Source of the DNA: Diaminobutyricimonas sp. LJ205
Lineage (GTDB): Bacteria; Actinomycetota; Actinomycetes; Actinomycetales; Microbacteriaceae
DNA: 64,000 nucleotides
Assembly (NCBI RefSeq): GCF_009755725.1
Contig: NZ_CP046619.1
Location: 1,240,001 to 1,304,000, forward strand
Direction of reading: 5' to 3'
Below the pieces are notes generated by a model. The model saw only the letters and a list, made by a program, of their open reading frames with translations, made no database searches and was not told where the DNA came from. Position 1 is the stretch's first letter, and each line of letters opens with the position of its first letter. The position numbers and the translations under genes were made by a program. This document shows, one piece after another, positions 1 to 9,876 of the stretch.

Positions 1-202
1 TCAGTTCGGGGAAGTACCGGGTGAGCATCTTGGAGCCACGGCTCCCGATCTCAACGGTGTCGCCATCGAAAACGACGATGCCGCGGAAACCGTCCCACTT
101 GGGCTCGTAGCCGAGACCACCCTCGGCGCTGTCCGATTCGGGGATCGCGGTGACCGCTTTGGCGAGCATGGGCACGATCTGCGCGCTGACAGGAGGCTGC
201 AT
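1..202 (-). CDS. ATP-dependent DNA ligase (LigC-like), N-terminal fragment
   Basis: The first 67 codons of a gene that runs off the left edge of the window. The product begins MQPPVSAQIVPMLAK and contains EPKWDGFR, the KxDG nucleotidyl-transfer motif I whose lysine is adenylated, followed by a GSRGSKMLTRYFPEL segment typical of ATP-dependent ligases. This arrangement, a short lead-in then PMLAK and EPKWDGFR, resembles mycobacterial LigC rather than the replicative NAD-dependent LigA. The ATG at 202 is preceded by AGGA at a good distance. It diverges from sufS. Such ligases usually act in repair; the domains after motif I cannot be seen, so LigC versus LigB type is an inference. Confidence 0.85.
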   Translation of the reverse strand, partial: MQPPVSAQIVPMLAKAVTAIPESDSAEGGLGYEPKWDGFRGIVVFDGDTVEIGSRGSKMLTRYFPEL

Positions 203-246
203 GGGTTCGATCCTGCCCTTCCCGTCCTCCCAGCACCAGTACGTAA

Positions 247-2090
<1,844 letters not shown>

Positions 2091-2093
2091 TCG

Positions 2094-3236
2094 TCACTCG
2101 TGCAGGGAGGACAGGATCGCGATCACGTCGTCGTGCCAGCGCCTGGCGGCGGGCAGCACCCGGGTGAAGTAAGCGACATCGTGCGTGACCCCGAGGTACT
2201 GCACCGCGCTTGCCTCGACACCGGCATTGCGCAGCGCCGCCGCATAGGCGGCGCCGTCGCCACGCAGCGGGTCATACTCGGCCGTCAGCACGAACGCCGG
2301 CGGCAAGTCGGCATGCGACTCGGCGCGCAGTGGCGATGCAAGCGGATCCTTGGCGTGTGCGCGGTCCCGCAAGTAGGTCTTGACGACCGAACGCAACTCT
2401 CGCGCGGCGAGCACGCTGGGGATGCCCATGGCGCGGGTCGGTGCGTAGTCGATGTGTCCGCCGGTGAGATCCACAACCGGTACTTCCAGCATTTGCAGTC
2501 GTAGCGGCAGATTGCCGCGGTCACGATTGACCAGGGTGACGGCCGCGGCGATGTTTCCTCCGGCGGAGATTCCGGCGATGCCGATCCGGCTCGGGTCGAT
2601 GCCCAGCGTCAGGGCCTGATCGAATAACCAGGTGAGCGCGGCGTGTCCTTGCTCCACGGGAACCGGGAACCGGTGCTCCGGGGCGAGTGCATAGTCGACA
2701 GCGACGACGGCGATGCGTGCCTCGGCGGCGCGTCGGCGGAAGGCGGCATCCGTGGTCGGATAGTCGATGCCGCCGATCCGGAATCCGCCTCCGAAGAATG
2801 CCAGCACCGCGGGCAGGCGGGAATGGCTGGCGCGCTCCGCGGCGGCTGGTTCGAAGGGGTAATAGATCCGCACGCGCACGCTCGGGTAGCCATTCACCGC
2901 CACCTCGTGCTCGACGATGTGCAGGTCGGGGCCGGCGGTGCCGACCGTGCGCAGTTCCTTGCGGTCCCAGTTCAGTGCAGCCCGACGAAACTGGGCACGC
3001 TTGCGCCTGGGCTCGCGCCCAGCGCGCCGCAACTCCAAATCGGCCGCAGGCGGTGCCGCAAGGCCCCCGGTTGAGGTCTGCGCGAGCTCGGCTGCCGCGA
3101 CCTCGGCCCGGTCTGAGCTGGGGCGCCCGAATCGCCACGGCCAGCGAAACACGGTCTTCATCCGGTCGACGGCTCGCCCGAACAGGTAGCGGCGATGGGT
3201 CTGCAGGCGCTCAGTGAAGAACGGGTCGAGTGGCAT
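2094..3236 (-). CDS. Alpha/beta hydrolase, hormone-sensitive-lipase (HSL) family esterase
   Basis: 380-aa alpha/beta hydrolase. The catalytic triad is readable: Ser224 in GISAGGN, Asp322 in EYDPLRGDG and His352 in THDVAYF. The position of the family oxyanion motif HGGG reads FFGGG (residues 147-151), so the first histidine is replaced by phenylalanine while the glycines that line the hole remain. About 90 residues before the hydrolase core are basic and Ala-rich without a signal peptide. The ATG at 3236 has GGAGGT six bases upstream. Probably a cytosolic carboxylesterase; the substrate cannot be told. It is convergent with sufSU and shares no operon. Confidence 0.9.
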   Translation of the reverse strand: MPLDPFFTERLQTHRRYLFGRAVDRMKTVFRWPWRFGRPSSDRAEVAAAELAQTSTGGLAAPPAADLELRRAGREPRRKRAQFRRAALNWDRKELRTVGTAGPDLHIVEHEVAVNGYPSVRVRIYYPFEPAAAERASHSRLPAVLAFFGGGFRIGGIDYPTTDAAFRRRAAEARIAVVAVDYALAPEHRFPVPVEQGHAALTWLFDQALTLGIDPSRIGIAGISAGGNIAAAVTLVNRDRGNLPLRLQMLEVPVVDLTGGHIDYAPTRAMGIPSVLAARELRSVVKTYLRDRAHAKDPLASPLRAESHADLPPAFVLTAEYDPLRGDGAAYAAALRNAGVEASAVQYLGVTHDVAYFTRVLPAARRWHDDVIAILSSLHE

Positions 3237-3324
3237 GTTGACCTCCGGTGCTTCGTGCCCGAAATTCTAATCCCGTCCGTCCCGGCACGCCGGGGTGGAT
3301 CCGGGCGGTGTCGGTGGGGCGACG

Positions 3325-3330
3325 TACTCT
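3325..3330 (+). promoter_or_regulatory. Candidate -10 box of a leaderless promoter
   Basis: TACTCT fits the actinobacterial -10 pattern TANNNT and lies exactly six bases before the ATG at 3337. No Shine-Dalgarno sequence precedes that start, so transcription would begin at or next to the start codon. Several other genes in the window have the same geometry. Confidence 0.5.
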
Positions 3331-3336
3331 CGCCTC

Positions 3337-3507
3337 ATGGAGATCAGGACTTGCCCCGAATGCCGCACCGAAACCGTCAGCGCCGGACTCGCGTTCTGGC
3401 CGGGCATCGACGAGCCGGTCGCGGTTGCCGAGTGCCGGGATTGTGGCTGGGCCGGCGTCGACGCCGAGCTGGGTGCGTCACCGGCGGTGCGGGCCGCTGC
3501 GGCCTGA
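3337..3507 (+). CDS. Small zinc-ribbon protein of unknown function
   Basis: 56-aa protein starting MEIRTCPEC, with two CxxC knuckles: CPEC at residues 6-9 and CRDC at residues 33-36. The spacing is that of a minimal zinc ribbon. After the second knuckle come GWAGVDAEL and a short Ala-rich tail. There is no signal peptide or membrane segment. It stands alone between the divergent esterase gene and a 20-bp tandem repeat. The ATG at 3337 is favoured over the in-frame start at 3295 because the ribbon begins there and a -10 box sits six bases upstream. A function cannot be assigned; zinc binding is inferred from the cysteines. Confidence 0.75.
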   Translation: MEIRTCPECRTETVSAGLAFWPGIDEPVAVAECRDCGWAGVDAELGASPAVRAAAA

Positions 3508-3510
3508 GCT

Positions 3511-3570
3511 AGCCGGCTGGTCGAGCTTCTAGCCCGCTGTTCGAGCTTCTAGCCCGCTGGTCGAGCTTGC
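3511..3570. repeat. Three tandem 20-bp repeats
   Basis: Three consecutive 20-bp units (3511-3530, 3531-3550, 3551-3570) of the form AGCCSGCTGKTCGAGCTTSY. The last unit runs into TGCCGAGACCTC, which matches half of the 40-bp palindrome found at 8226 and 22884. The array lies between two convergent stop codons and has no spacers, so it is not a CRISPR array. Confidence 0.85.
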
Positions 3571-3577
3571 CGAGACC

Positions 3578-4708
3578 TCAGCGCAGCCGCTTGATGATTT
3601 CGCTGACCGCCGCCCGACCTGCCCGGTTCGCTCCGATTGTGGAGGATGACGGTCCATAGCCGATCAGGTGCACTCGCGGTTCGATCTCCACCCGGGTGCG
3701 ATCCATCACGATGCCACCGCCCGGGGCTCGCAGGTGCAGCGGGGCAAGGTGATCCAGGGCAGCGCGGAACCCGGTCGCCCAGAGGATGACACTCGCGGGC
3801 TGGAATGACCCGTCGGCCATGCGCACCCCGTCCGGTTCGATCCGGGTGAACATCGGATGCCGCTCGAGCACGCCGCGCGCGGCGGCAGCCCTGAGTGCTG
3901 GGGTCCAGATGAGGCCGGTGACCGATACGACGCTCTGCGGCGGCAACCCCTGGCGCACCCGCTCTTCGACGAGCGCGACCGCGTCATGGCCGGCCTTGTT
4001 GTCGAACTCGTCATCACGCCAGACCGGCTCGCGCCGTGTCACCCAGGTGGTGGTCGCCACTCGAGAGATCTCATCGAGCAATTGCACCGCTGAGATCCCA
4101 CCGCCGACAACGACGACGTGCTCGCCGGCGAACTCGCTGGCGGCGACGTACTCCTTGGTGTGCAGTTGCCGGCCGAGGAAGGTGAATTGGCCGGGGTAGA
4201 CGGGCCAGAACGGCTTCGTCCAGGTGCCGGTCGCGTTGATCACCGCGCGGGCCGAGAACATGCCCGCGGAGGACTCGACGAGCAGCCGGCCGTCGGGTTC
4301 GGCGTCCTCACGCCGAACCGCCGAGACGGTCACCGGCCGGATGACGCCGAGCTCGAGCTCTCGTTCGTAGTCGCCGAAGTACCGCGTCAGGAACTGCGAG
4401 CTTGGCTCGTCGGGGTCGACATCGGGCTTCGCGATACCCGGCAGGTCGCTGATGCCGTTCACGGTTGCCATGCGCAGGCTCTGCCACCGGTGCCGCCACG
4501 CCCCACCGGGGCCATCCTCCGCGTCAAGCACGACATAGCTGCGCTCGGGTTCACGGCCCTCGAGCGTGACCGGCTCGAACCCGCTGCGCCGCAGATGGTA
4601 TGCCGCCGACAGCCCCGCCTGTCCCGCCCCGATCACGACGACATCCGCCAGAGTCACCGCCCCGGCCCGTTCAGCAGGATTGTGGTTCAGGAGCAGGGTG
4701 TCGGTCAC
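3578..4708 (-). CDS. Flavin-dependent monooxygenase / NAD(P)-binding oxidoreductase
   Basis: 376-aa two-dinucleotide-binding flavoprotein. An FAD Rossmann motif VVIGAGQAG is near residues 24-32, and a second NAD(P)H motif VVVVGGGIS is in the middle of the chain. The ATGF-type segment is seen as INATGTW and ILWATGFR. This is the layout of the CzcO/YhiM-type flavin monooxygenase group; the substrate is not evident. The reading frame stays open far upstream of the gene only because it mirrors the opposite-strand gene at 4761. GTG 4708 and GTG 4657 (just before the FAD motif) are both possible starts and neither has a clear ribosome site. It is divergent from the coiled-coil protein. Confidence 0.85.
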   Translation of the reverse strand: MTDTLLLNHNPAERAGAVTLADVVVIGAGQAGLSAAYHLRRSGFEPVTLEGREPERSYVVLDAEDGPGGAWRHRWQSLRMATVNGISDLPGIAKPDVDPDEPSSQFLTRYFGDYERELELGVIRPVTVSAVRREDAEPDGRLLVESSAGMFSARAVINATGTWTKPFWPVYPGQFTFLGRQLHTKEYVAASEFAGEHVVVVGGGISAVQLLDEISRVATTTWVTRREPVWRDDEFDNKAGHDAVALVEERVRQGLPPQSVVSVTGLIWTPALRAAAARGVLERHPMFTRIEPDGVRMADGSFQPASVILWATGFRAALDHLAPLHLRAPGGGIVMDRTRVEIEPRVHLIGYGPSSSTIGANRAGRAAVSEIIKRLR

Positions 4709-4760
4709 GATGAGGTCAACGCGCTGGGGCGGCTGGATCTTCCGGAATAGGCTCCCGAGC

Positions 4761-5636
4761 ATGGCATCCGAGCTGCAGTCCGCCGCGGCTGCCGTGTATT
4801 CCGGCCGTCTGGAGGAGTTCACGGCTGCGCGCGACGAGCGGTCGAAAGCGGCCAAGGCGGCCGGCGACAAAGAGCTCGCCACCGCGATCGGACGGTTGCG
4901 CAAGCCGACCGCAGCCGCCTGGCTGGTGAGCATGCTGGTCGCCCACCGGCCCCAGCTGGTCGACGAGGTCACCGGGCTCGGCCGTGACCTGCGACGAGCG
5001 CAGCAGCGTCTGGACGGCCCCGAGATGCGCCGTCTGAGCCGGGTGCGGCAAGAGGTCATCCGCCGGGTTGCGGCGGAGGCATCCGCTGTCGCCGCGGAGC
5101 TCGGCAGCCCCGCCAGCGCTGCCGTGCTCGAGGAAGTCACGCAGACCTTCCAGGCCGCTGCCACGGATGCCGCGGCCGCCGCCGCTGTCCGAAGCGGCTT
5201 GCTCACCAAGGCGCTGCCGGCCGCCGTGACCGGCACGGATCTCACAGCCGCACTCGCCCTACCTGACGCGATCGACCTTGCGGCTGAGGAACCGGACGCG
5301 GAGCCGAAGCAGCCGGCTGAAACCATACCCGTTCCGAAGCGCCCGAGTAAGCGGGACACCGAGCGTGCCCAGAAGCAGCGCGAGCGGGCGCAACGCGCTG
5401 TTGAGGCGGCACGCACCGCGCTCGATGAGAAGACCCGTTCGGTCGAGGACGGGCGCACCCGTCGCCGCGAGCTCGAACAGGGAATCGAGGACCTCCAGCA
5501 GCAACTGGATGACCTTGAGGATGCCCTTTCCGACCTCGAGAGAAGCCTGCGTGGTCTGGAGAAAGACCGGCGGGCTGCGCAGCGCGACCTGCAGGACGCT
5601 GAGCGGGCCGTCGCCGACCTGCCGGATGCGGGTTGA
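4761..5636 (+). CDS. Ala-rich coiled-coil protein of unknown function
   Basis: 291-aa protein, not recognised. The first 150 residues are helical, Ala-rich and basic (RDERSKAAKAAGDKELATAI...). A Pro/Glu linker follows near residues 175-195 (EEPDAEPKQPAETIPVPKRP). The last 90 residues form a strongly charged heptad-like coiled coil (RAQKQRERAQRAVEAARTAL onward). There is no signal peptide, membrane segment or cysteine. ATG 4761 is chosen because homology-like character begins there and the longer frame overlaps the divergent flavoprotein. The stop lies 19 bases from that of the convergent DUF503 gene. Proteins of this look are often structural or nucleic-acid associated, but nothing here decides it. 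Confidence 0.75.
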   Translation: MASELQSAAAAVYSGRLEEFTAARDERSKAAKAAGDKELATAIGRLRKPTAAAWLVSMLVAHRPQLVDEVTGLGRDLRRAQQRLDGPEMRRLSRVRQEVIRRVAAEASAVAAELGSPASAAVLEEVTQTFQAAATDAAAAAAVRSGLLTKALPAAVTGTDLTAALALPDAIDLAAEEPDAEPKQPAETIPVPKRPSKRDTERAQKQRERAQRAVEAARTALDEKTRSVEDGRTRRRELEQGIEDLQQQLDDLEDALSDLERSLRGLEKDRRAAQRDLQDAERAVADLPDAG

Positions 5637-5655
5637 CCGCAGTCACCTCACCGCG

Positions 5656-5949
5656 CTAGTCATCCGACCGCGCGAAGCCGCGCCCCGCGCTGAGCACCTG
5701 CACCTCCTGGCGACCGCCGACGAAACGCTCCACCTCGTCGAACACCAGGACCAGATGAGCGTGATCCGCTGAGACCGCGCTCACCCCGACCAGGCTGCGC
5801 CGATGCAGGTCAAGGTGCCCGGCCTCCGCGACCGCAAGCTGGAAGCGCCGGCGCAGCTCCGCGATCAGCGGGCGGATGATCGCGCGTTTCTCCTTCAGCG
5901 AGTGCACGTCGCCGAGCAGCAGGTCGAACTCAATCCAGCCGATCCACAT
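5656..5949 (-). CDS. DUF503 family protein
   Basis: 97-aa DUF503 protein starting MWIGWIEFDLLLGDVHSLKEK; the LLLGDVHSLKEKR segment is the family hallmark. In many bacteria this family sits beside rbfA and infB, but here it is a solitary gene divergent from udgX. The family function is not settled. The ATG at 5949 is preceded by GCAGG very close to the start and by TACACT (a possible -10 box) a few bases further, so the transcript leader would be short. Length agrees with the family. Confidence 0.85.
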   Translation of the reverse strand: MWIGWIEFDLLLGDVHSLKEKRAIIRPLIAELRRRFQLAVAEAGHLDLHRRSLVGVSAVSADHAHLVLVFDEVERFVGGRQEVQVLSAGRGFARSDD

Positions 5950-6011
5950 GCCTGCGAAGTGTACGCCCGCGCTTACGCTGGAACGGGCAGCGCCAGTACA
6001 AAGGAGTACCG

Positions 6012-6647
6012 ATGCCGAACGAGCCAGAGCGGCCCGGCGCCGCAGAATGGGTACCCGACACCGACGACGTCGCCCGGCTGCGGGAGGCAGCACCTGCCTG
6101 CCGTGGCTGCGAACTGTGGCGGGACGCCACCCAGGTGGTCTTCTCGGCGGGCACGAACGCGGCGCGGATCATGCTCGTCGGAGAACAACCCGGAGACCGC
6201 GAAGACCTTGAGGGGACGCCGTTCGTCGGACCCGCCGGGCGGCTCCTGGCTGAAGCCGTCGACGAAGTCGGGTTCCGGCGGGAAGACCTGTACCTCACCA
6301 ACGCGGTCAAGCACTTTCGGTATCACGTCGAGCCGCGCGGTAAACGGCGCATCCACGACAAACCCGACGCCGTGCACATTGAGGCATGCAGGCCATGGCT
6401 CGCTGCCGAGATCCGGGGCGTCGCACCGGGCCTGATCGTCTGTCTCGGTGCAACAGCCGGGCGGGCGGTGCTCGGCCGCACCGTCCGGATCGGAGCCGAG
6501 CGCGGCCGCATCCAGGACAGCGATACGGGGCGCGTGCTCATCACCACGCACCCATCATCCGTGCTCCGGTTGCGGGGTAAGGACGGTTTTGCGGATGCTT
6601 ACGCCGAACTTGTCGCCGACCTGACGGTCGCCCGGCAGGCGCTCTAA
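6012..6647 (+). CDS. UdgX-type uracil-DNA glycosylase
   Basis: 211-aa uracil-DNA glycosylase of the UdgX group. It has motif GEQPGD (residues 57-62), the diagnostic insert GKRRIHDKP with His115, and motif B THPSSVLR near 179-186. Cysteines for a 4Fe-4S cluster are plausible at Cys30 and Cys33 (CRGC), Cys126 (EACRPW) and Cys144. Known UdgX enzymes use the KRRIH histidine to form a covalent bond with the sugar after uracil removal and stay attached to the DNA. AAAGGAG lies upstream of ATG 6012. The last 4 bases overlap the convergent exporter gene. The call is firm at family level; covalent activity is inferred from the intact loop. Confidence 0.93.
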   Translation: MPNEPERPGAAEWVPDTDDVARLREAAPACRGCELWRDATQVVFSAGTNAARIMLVGEQPGDREDLEGTPFVGPAGRLLAEAVDEVGFRREDLYLTNAVKHFRYHVEPRGKRRIHDKPDAVHIEACRPWLAAEIRGVAPGLIVCLGATAGRAVLGRTVRIGAERGRIQDSDTGRVLITTHPSSVLRLRGKDGFADAYAELVADLTVARQAL

Positions 6648-8113
6648 CCGGCGACGGCCGCAGGCATCGGCTGTTCGGCCGGCTTCCGCACCAGGAAGGT
6701 GCCCGCGAGCGCCAGCAACGAGATCACCGCACCGCACACGAACGCCGCGTGGATCCCCTCGGCCAGTGCCGCCACGGGAGCATCCCCTGCGGCGCTGGCA
6801 GACGCGGATACTGCCGCCATCACGGTGATGAACAGGGCTGTGCCCACCGCGCCGGCGACCTGCTGCACGGTGCCGACGATCGCGCTGCCGTGGGAGTACA
6901 GCTCGGGCTTCACCGCTCCGAGCGCGGAGGTGAACAGCGGGGTGAACATCAGGGCCAGGCCGACGCTCAATCCGACGTGCGCGGCGAGCACGAAACCGAA
7001 ATGCGTCGTGGTGGTGAAGAGGGTCATGCTCCAGAACACCAGGCTGACGATGGCCGCGCCAGGCACCACGAGCACTGTCGGCCCACGGCGATCGTAAATG
7101 CGACCCACGACTGGGCCGAGCAAGCCCATCACCAGGCCGCCGGGCAGCAGCATCAGCCCGATCTCCACGGGCTTCAAACCGAGCACCGTCTGCAGGTAGA
7201 TCGGCAGCAGGATGAGCGTGCCGAACATCGCCACCATGGCAACCGCCATCAGCACGATCGGGATGGTGAAGCCGGATGACGTGAACGTCCGCAGGTCGAG
7301 AAGCGCGGCATCCGTGCGCTGCAGCCGCAGCTGGCGCAGCACAAACACGACGAGGGCGGCAGAGCCCACTGTCAGCGGAATCCAGCTCGGCACCGAAGCG
7401 CCGCCCTCCGCTGCCTGGCCAAGGCTCGACAGCCCGTAGATCAGGCCGCCGAAGGCCAGGGCGGACAGGATGACCGACAGCACGTCAATCGGAAGCCTGG
7501 TCGGGGTGGTCACGTTCTTGATGCCGGCAGCGCCCAGCAGCAGCGATCCGATCGAGATCGGCAGCACGAGCCAGAACATCCAGCGCCAATCGAGCGCGCT
7601 CAGGATGACGCCCGAGATTGTCGGCCCGAGGGCAGGCGCAACCGAGATCACGATCGAGATCATGCCCATGGTCGAGCCGCGCTTCGCCAGCGGCACCAGG
7701 GTCATCACGGTCGTCATCAGCAGCGGCATCATGATGGCGGTGCCACTCGCTTGAATGACGCGGGCCAGGACCAGAGTGCCGAACCCGGGGGAGAGCGCAG
7801 CAAGCAGGGTGCCGGCGCTGAACAGCGTCATCGCGGCCATGAATACCGGTCGGGTGTTGAACCGCTTCAGCAGGTACCCGGTGATCGGGATGACGACCGC
7901 CATCGTGAGCATGAACGCCGTGGTCAACCACTGCCCGGCGCTTGCCGTGATGTCGAGGTCTTTCATCAGCCGCGGCAATGCCACGCCCATGATCGTCTCG
8001 TTCAGGATCACCACGAACGAGGAAACCAACAGCAGCGAAATCACCAGCTTGGTGCGCGGTTCGAGCCGGTCGGTGCCCTGGGTGTTTTCTGGCGCGAGCG
8101 TGCGGCCTGGCAT
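6644..8113 (-). CDS. MFS multidrug exporter, DHA2 (EmrB/QacA) family
   Basis: 489-aa membrane protein with about 14 hydrophobic helices, the DHA2 drug:H+ antiporter layout. Readable family signatures are NETIMGVALPRLMKDLDI in helix 1, the basic loop LLKRFNTRPVF after helix 2, and the motif C-like APALGPTISG in helix 5. The N-terminal 24 residues are polar. AGAGGA precedes the ATG at 8113. It is a single gene; a 40-bp palindrome lies 110 bp upstream. Expected role: efflux of hydrophobic compounds across the cytoplasmic membrane. The substrate is unknown, and no adjacent TetR or MarR regulator is present. Confidence 0.93.
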   Translation of the reverse strand: MPGRTLAPENTQGTDRLEPRTKLVISLLLVSSFVVILNETIMGVALPRLMKDLDITASAGQWLTTAFMLTMAVVIPITGYLLKRFNTRPVFMAAMTLFSAGTLLAALSPGFGTLVLARVIQASGTAIMMPLLMTTVMTLVPLAKRGSTMGMISIVISVAPALGPTISGVILSALDWRWMFWLVLPISIGSLLLGAAGIKNVTTPTRLPIDVLSVILSALAFGGLIYGLSSLGQAAEGGASVPSWIPLTVGSAALVVFVLRQLRLQRTDAALLDLRTFTSSGFTIPIVLMAVAMVAMFGTLILLPIYLQTVLGLKPVEIGLMLLPGGLVMGLLGPVVGRIYDRRGPTVLVVPGAAIVSLVFWSMTLFTTTTHFGFVLAAHVGLSVGLALMFTPLFTSALGAVKPELYSHGSAIVGTVQQVAGAVGTALFITVMAAVSASASAAGDAPVAALAEGIHAAFVCGAVISLLALAGTFLVRKPAEQPMPAAVAG

Positions 8114-8225
8114 GCGGAATCCTCTCGATGTCGACGACGAACGCGGTGCCGGGAAAAGAACACATCCGGCGCAGGCGAACGAGAGACGATAACACGAAGA
8201 AGATTCCCGCTATTTCCCGCCATCC

Positions 8226-8265
8226 GTTGATCGAGCCTGCCGAGATCTCGGCAAGCTCGATCAGC
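8226..8265. repeat. 40-bp imperfect palindrome (dispersed family, copy 1)
   Basis: Two 20-bp arms, 8226-8245 (GTTGATCGAGCCTGCCGAGA) and 8246-8265, with two mismatches and no loop. It lies between the start of the DHA2 exporter gene and the stop of the sugar transferase gene, both on the minus strand. The same sequence recurs perfectly at 22884-22923. Confidence 0.9.
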
Positions 8266-8325
8266 GGTTGAGGAGGTGTGAAGACACCGCCCGGGCCGCT
8301 CCCGCAGCGACCCGGGCGGCGCCAG

Positions 8326-9876
8326 TCAATAGGCGCCCACCGGGCGCAGCAGCATCTTCGCGGTCCGCCAGAGGATGACCAGATCGCCGGCGATCGACCA
8401 GTTCTCGACGTAGTACAGATCCAGGCGGACGCTGTCTTCCCAGCTGAGATTCGACCGGCCGCCGACCTGCCACATCCCGGTCAGGCCGGGCTTGATGAAC
8501 AGCCGCCGCTGCACGTGCCGCTCATAGGCCTCAACCTCACCCGGGAGCGGGGGACGTGGACCGACCAGGCTCATATCGCCGATGAGGACGTTCCACAGCT
8601 GTGGGAACTCGTCGAGCGAATACTTGCGTAGTACGCGACCGATACGGGTCACCCGCGGGTCGTCGCGCAGCTTGAACAGCACGCCGGCGCCTTCGTTGGC
8701 CGCCCGCAGTTCCTCGAGCCGGGCCTCGGCGTCCACCGCCATCGACCGGAACTTCCAGATCTGGAAGGTGCGCCCGTCGCGACCGACCCGCTCCTGCAGG
8801 AACAGGGCGGGGCCGGGGCTGTCGAGCTTCACCAGCAGGGCGATCAGGGCCAGCACCGGCAGCAACACCACGAGCGCGGCCGCGGTCACCACGACATCGA
8901 ACACTCGCTTGAAGATGTGCCGGAACCCCGCATACGTCGGCAGTTCGACATGCATGAGCGGAAGCCCTTCAACGGGGCGGAAGTGGATGCGTGGACCGGC
9001 GACATCCGTCAATCGTGACGCCAGCACGAGTTCCGCCTGTGTGCCCTCCAGATCCCAGCCGAGCGACCGGATGTAGTCGGATCCGCCGTGCGGATTGCCG
9101 GCGACGATGACGACATCGGCCGCGCATTGTTCGGCCACTTCGGCCACGGTGTCGAGGGTCGCCACCACCGGGATCTCGTCGCCGTCCACATGGAGGGATC
9201 GCTGTGCCGGGTGGCTGAGGGCTACTCCGATCACGTCGTACGCGGCATCGCACTTCTGTTGGATCTGTCGCACGACATATTCGACGTCGCGGCGGCGTCC
9301 GACCACGATGGCGTGCGCCAGGTAGTGGCCGTATTGCCGCTGCCGGGTGAGCCACTTGCGGGCGAGCCATCGGCAGGTGAGCAGCCCTGCCAAACCGGCC
9401 GGCGCCGCCGTGATGAAGTACGAGCGCGGGGCGACCTCGCCCGCGACGAGGAAGGTCATCGCGAGAAAGCCGAACGCCAGAATCGTCGCACTGATCACCC
9501 GCTGGTATTCGGCCGCGCCAGTGCCGATGATTCGACGTTCACGCGTCCGCAGCACTGCCGTCGCCGCCAGCCAGGTCAGACCGATCAGGGTGGTGATTAC
9601 CCAGGCGCGTCTGGCTCCCGGACCGCCGGTCATGGCGACCGGGTTCACGAGGAAGGCCGCACCGATCGATGCCGCGACAATCACGGCGACGTCGATGCCC
9701 AGCAGTTTCGCCCGGTATTTCCGGGCCCAGGCCGCGCCCGGCTCGGGCACGGCACGCGCTGACGGAAGGGTGCTGGTCGGGCGCGGGGTTTCGGGCGCTC
9801 GACGACGACGGATGGGGCGTTGCAGGGCGGGGCCGAGAAGCAGCCGCCCGGTAGCCCGGTGGCCGATGCCGCTCAT
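8326..9876 (-). CDS. Polyprenyl-phosphate sugar-1-phosphate transferase (WbaP/WcaJ type)
   Basis: 516-aa initiating glycosylphosphotransferase for exopolysaccharide or other surface glycan synthesis. The N-terminal half has about four membrane helices, then a CoA-binding-like Rossmann region (HAIVVGRRRDVEYV...). The C-terminal sugar transferase domain covers the last 190 residues, with VFDVVVTAAALVVLLP, WKFRSM, KYSLDEFPQLWNVL and VGPRPPLPGE. It moves a sugar-1-P from a nucleotide sugar to undecaprenyl phosphate. No other glycan genes are adjacent, which is unusual. ATG 9876 is the most plausible start; the upstream open frame is low-complexity and lies in the intergenic region. No strong ribosome site was seen. 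Confidence 0.9.
   Translation of the reverse strand: MSGIGHRATGRLLLGPALQRPIRRRRAPETPRPTSTLPSARAVPEPGAAWARKYRAKLLGIDVAVIVAASIGAAFLVNPVAMTGGPGARRAWVITTLIGLTWLAATAVLRTRERRIIGTGAAEYQRVISATILAFGFLAMTFLVAGEVAPRSYFITAAPAGLAGLLTCRWLARKWLTRQRQYGHYLAHAIVVGRRRDVEYVVRQIQQKCDAAYDVIGVALSHPAQRSLHVDGDEIPVVATLDTVAEVAEQCAADVVIVAGNPHGGSDYIRSLGWDLEGTQAELVLASRLTDVAGPRIHFRPVEGLPLMHVELPTYAGFRHIFKRVFDVVVTAAALVVLLPVLALIALLVKLDSPGPALFLQERVGRDGRTFQIWKFRSMAVDAEARLEELRAANEGAGVLFKLRDDPRVTRIGRVLRKYSLDEFPQLWNVLIGDMSLVGPRPPLPGEVEAYERHVQRRLFIKPGLTGMWQVGGRSNLSWEDSVRLDLYYVENWSIAGDLVILWRTAKMLLRPVGAY

Noticed and set aside
3511-3577. Possible CRISPR array
   Set aside because: The 20-bp units are directly adjacent without unique spacers, and there are no cas genes.
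4709-5458. N-terminal extension of the flavoprotein to 626 aa
   Set aside because: The added part is antisense to the coiled-coil gene at 4761 and is Ser/Arg-rich without domain character; the FAD motif begins near 4640.
6644-9876. Antibiotic or exopolysaccharide gene cluster
   Set aside because: Only one exporter and one sugar transferase are present; no biosynthetic enzymes, other glycosyltransferases or Wzx/Wzy proteins adjoin them.
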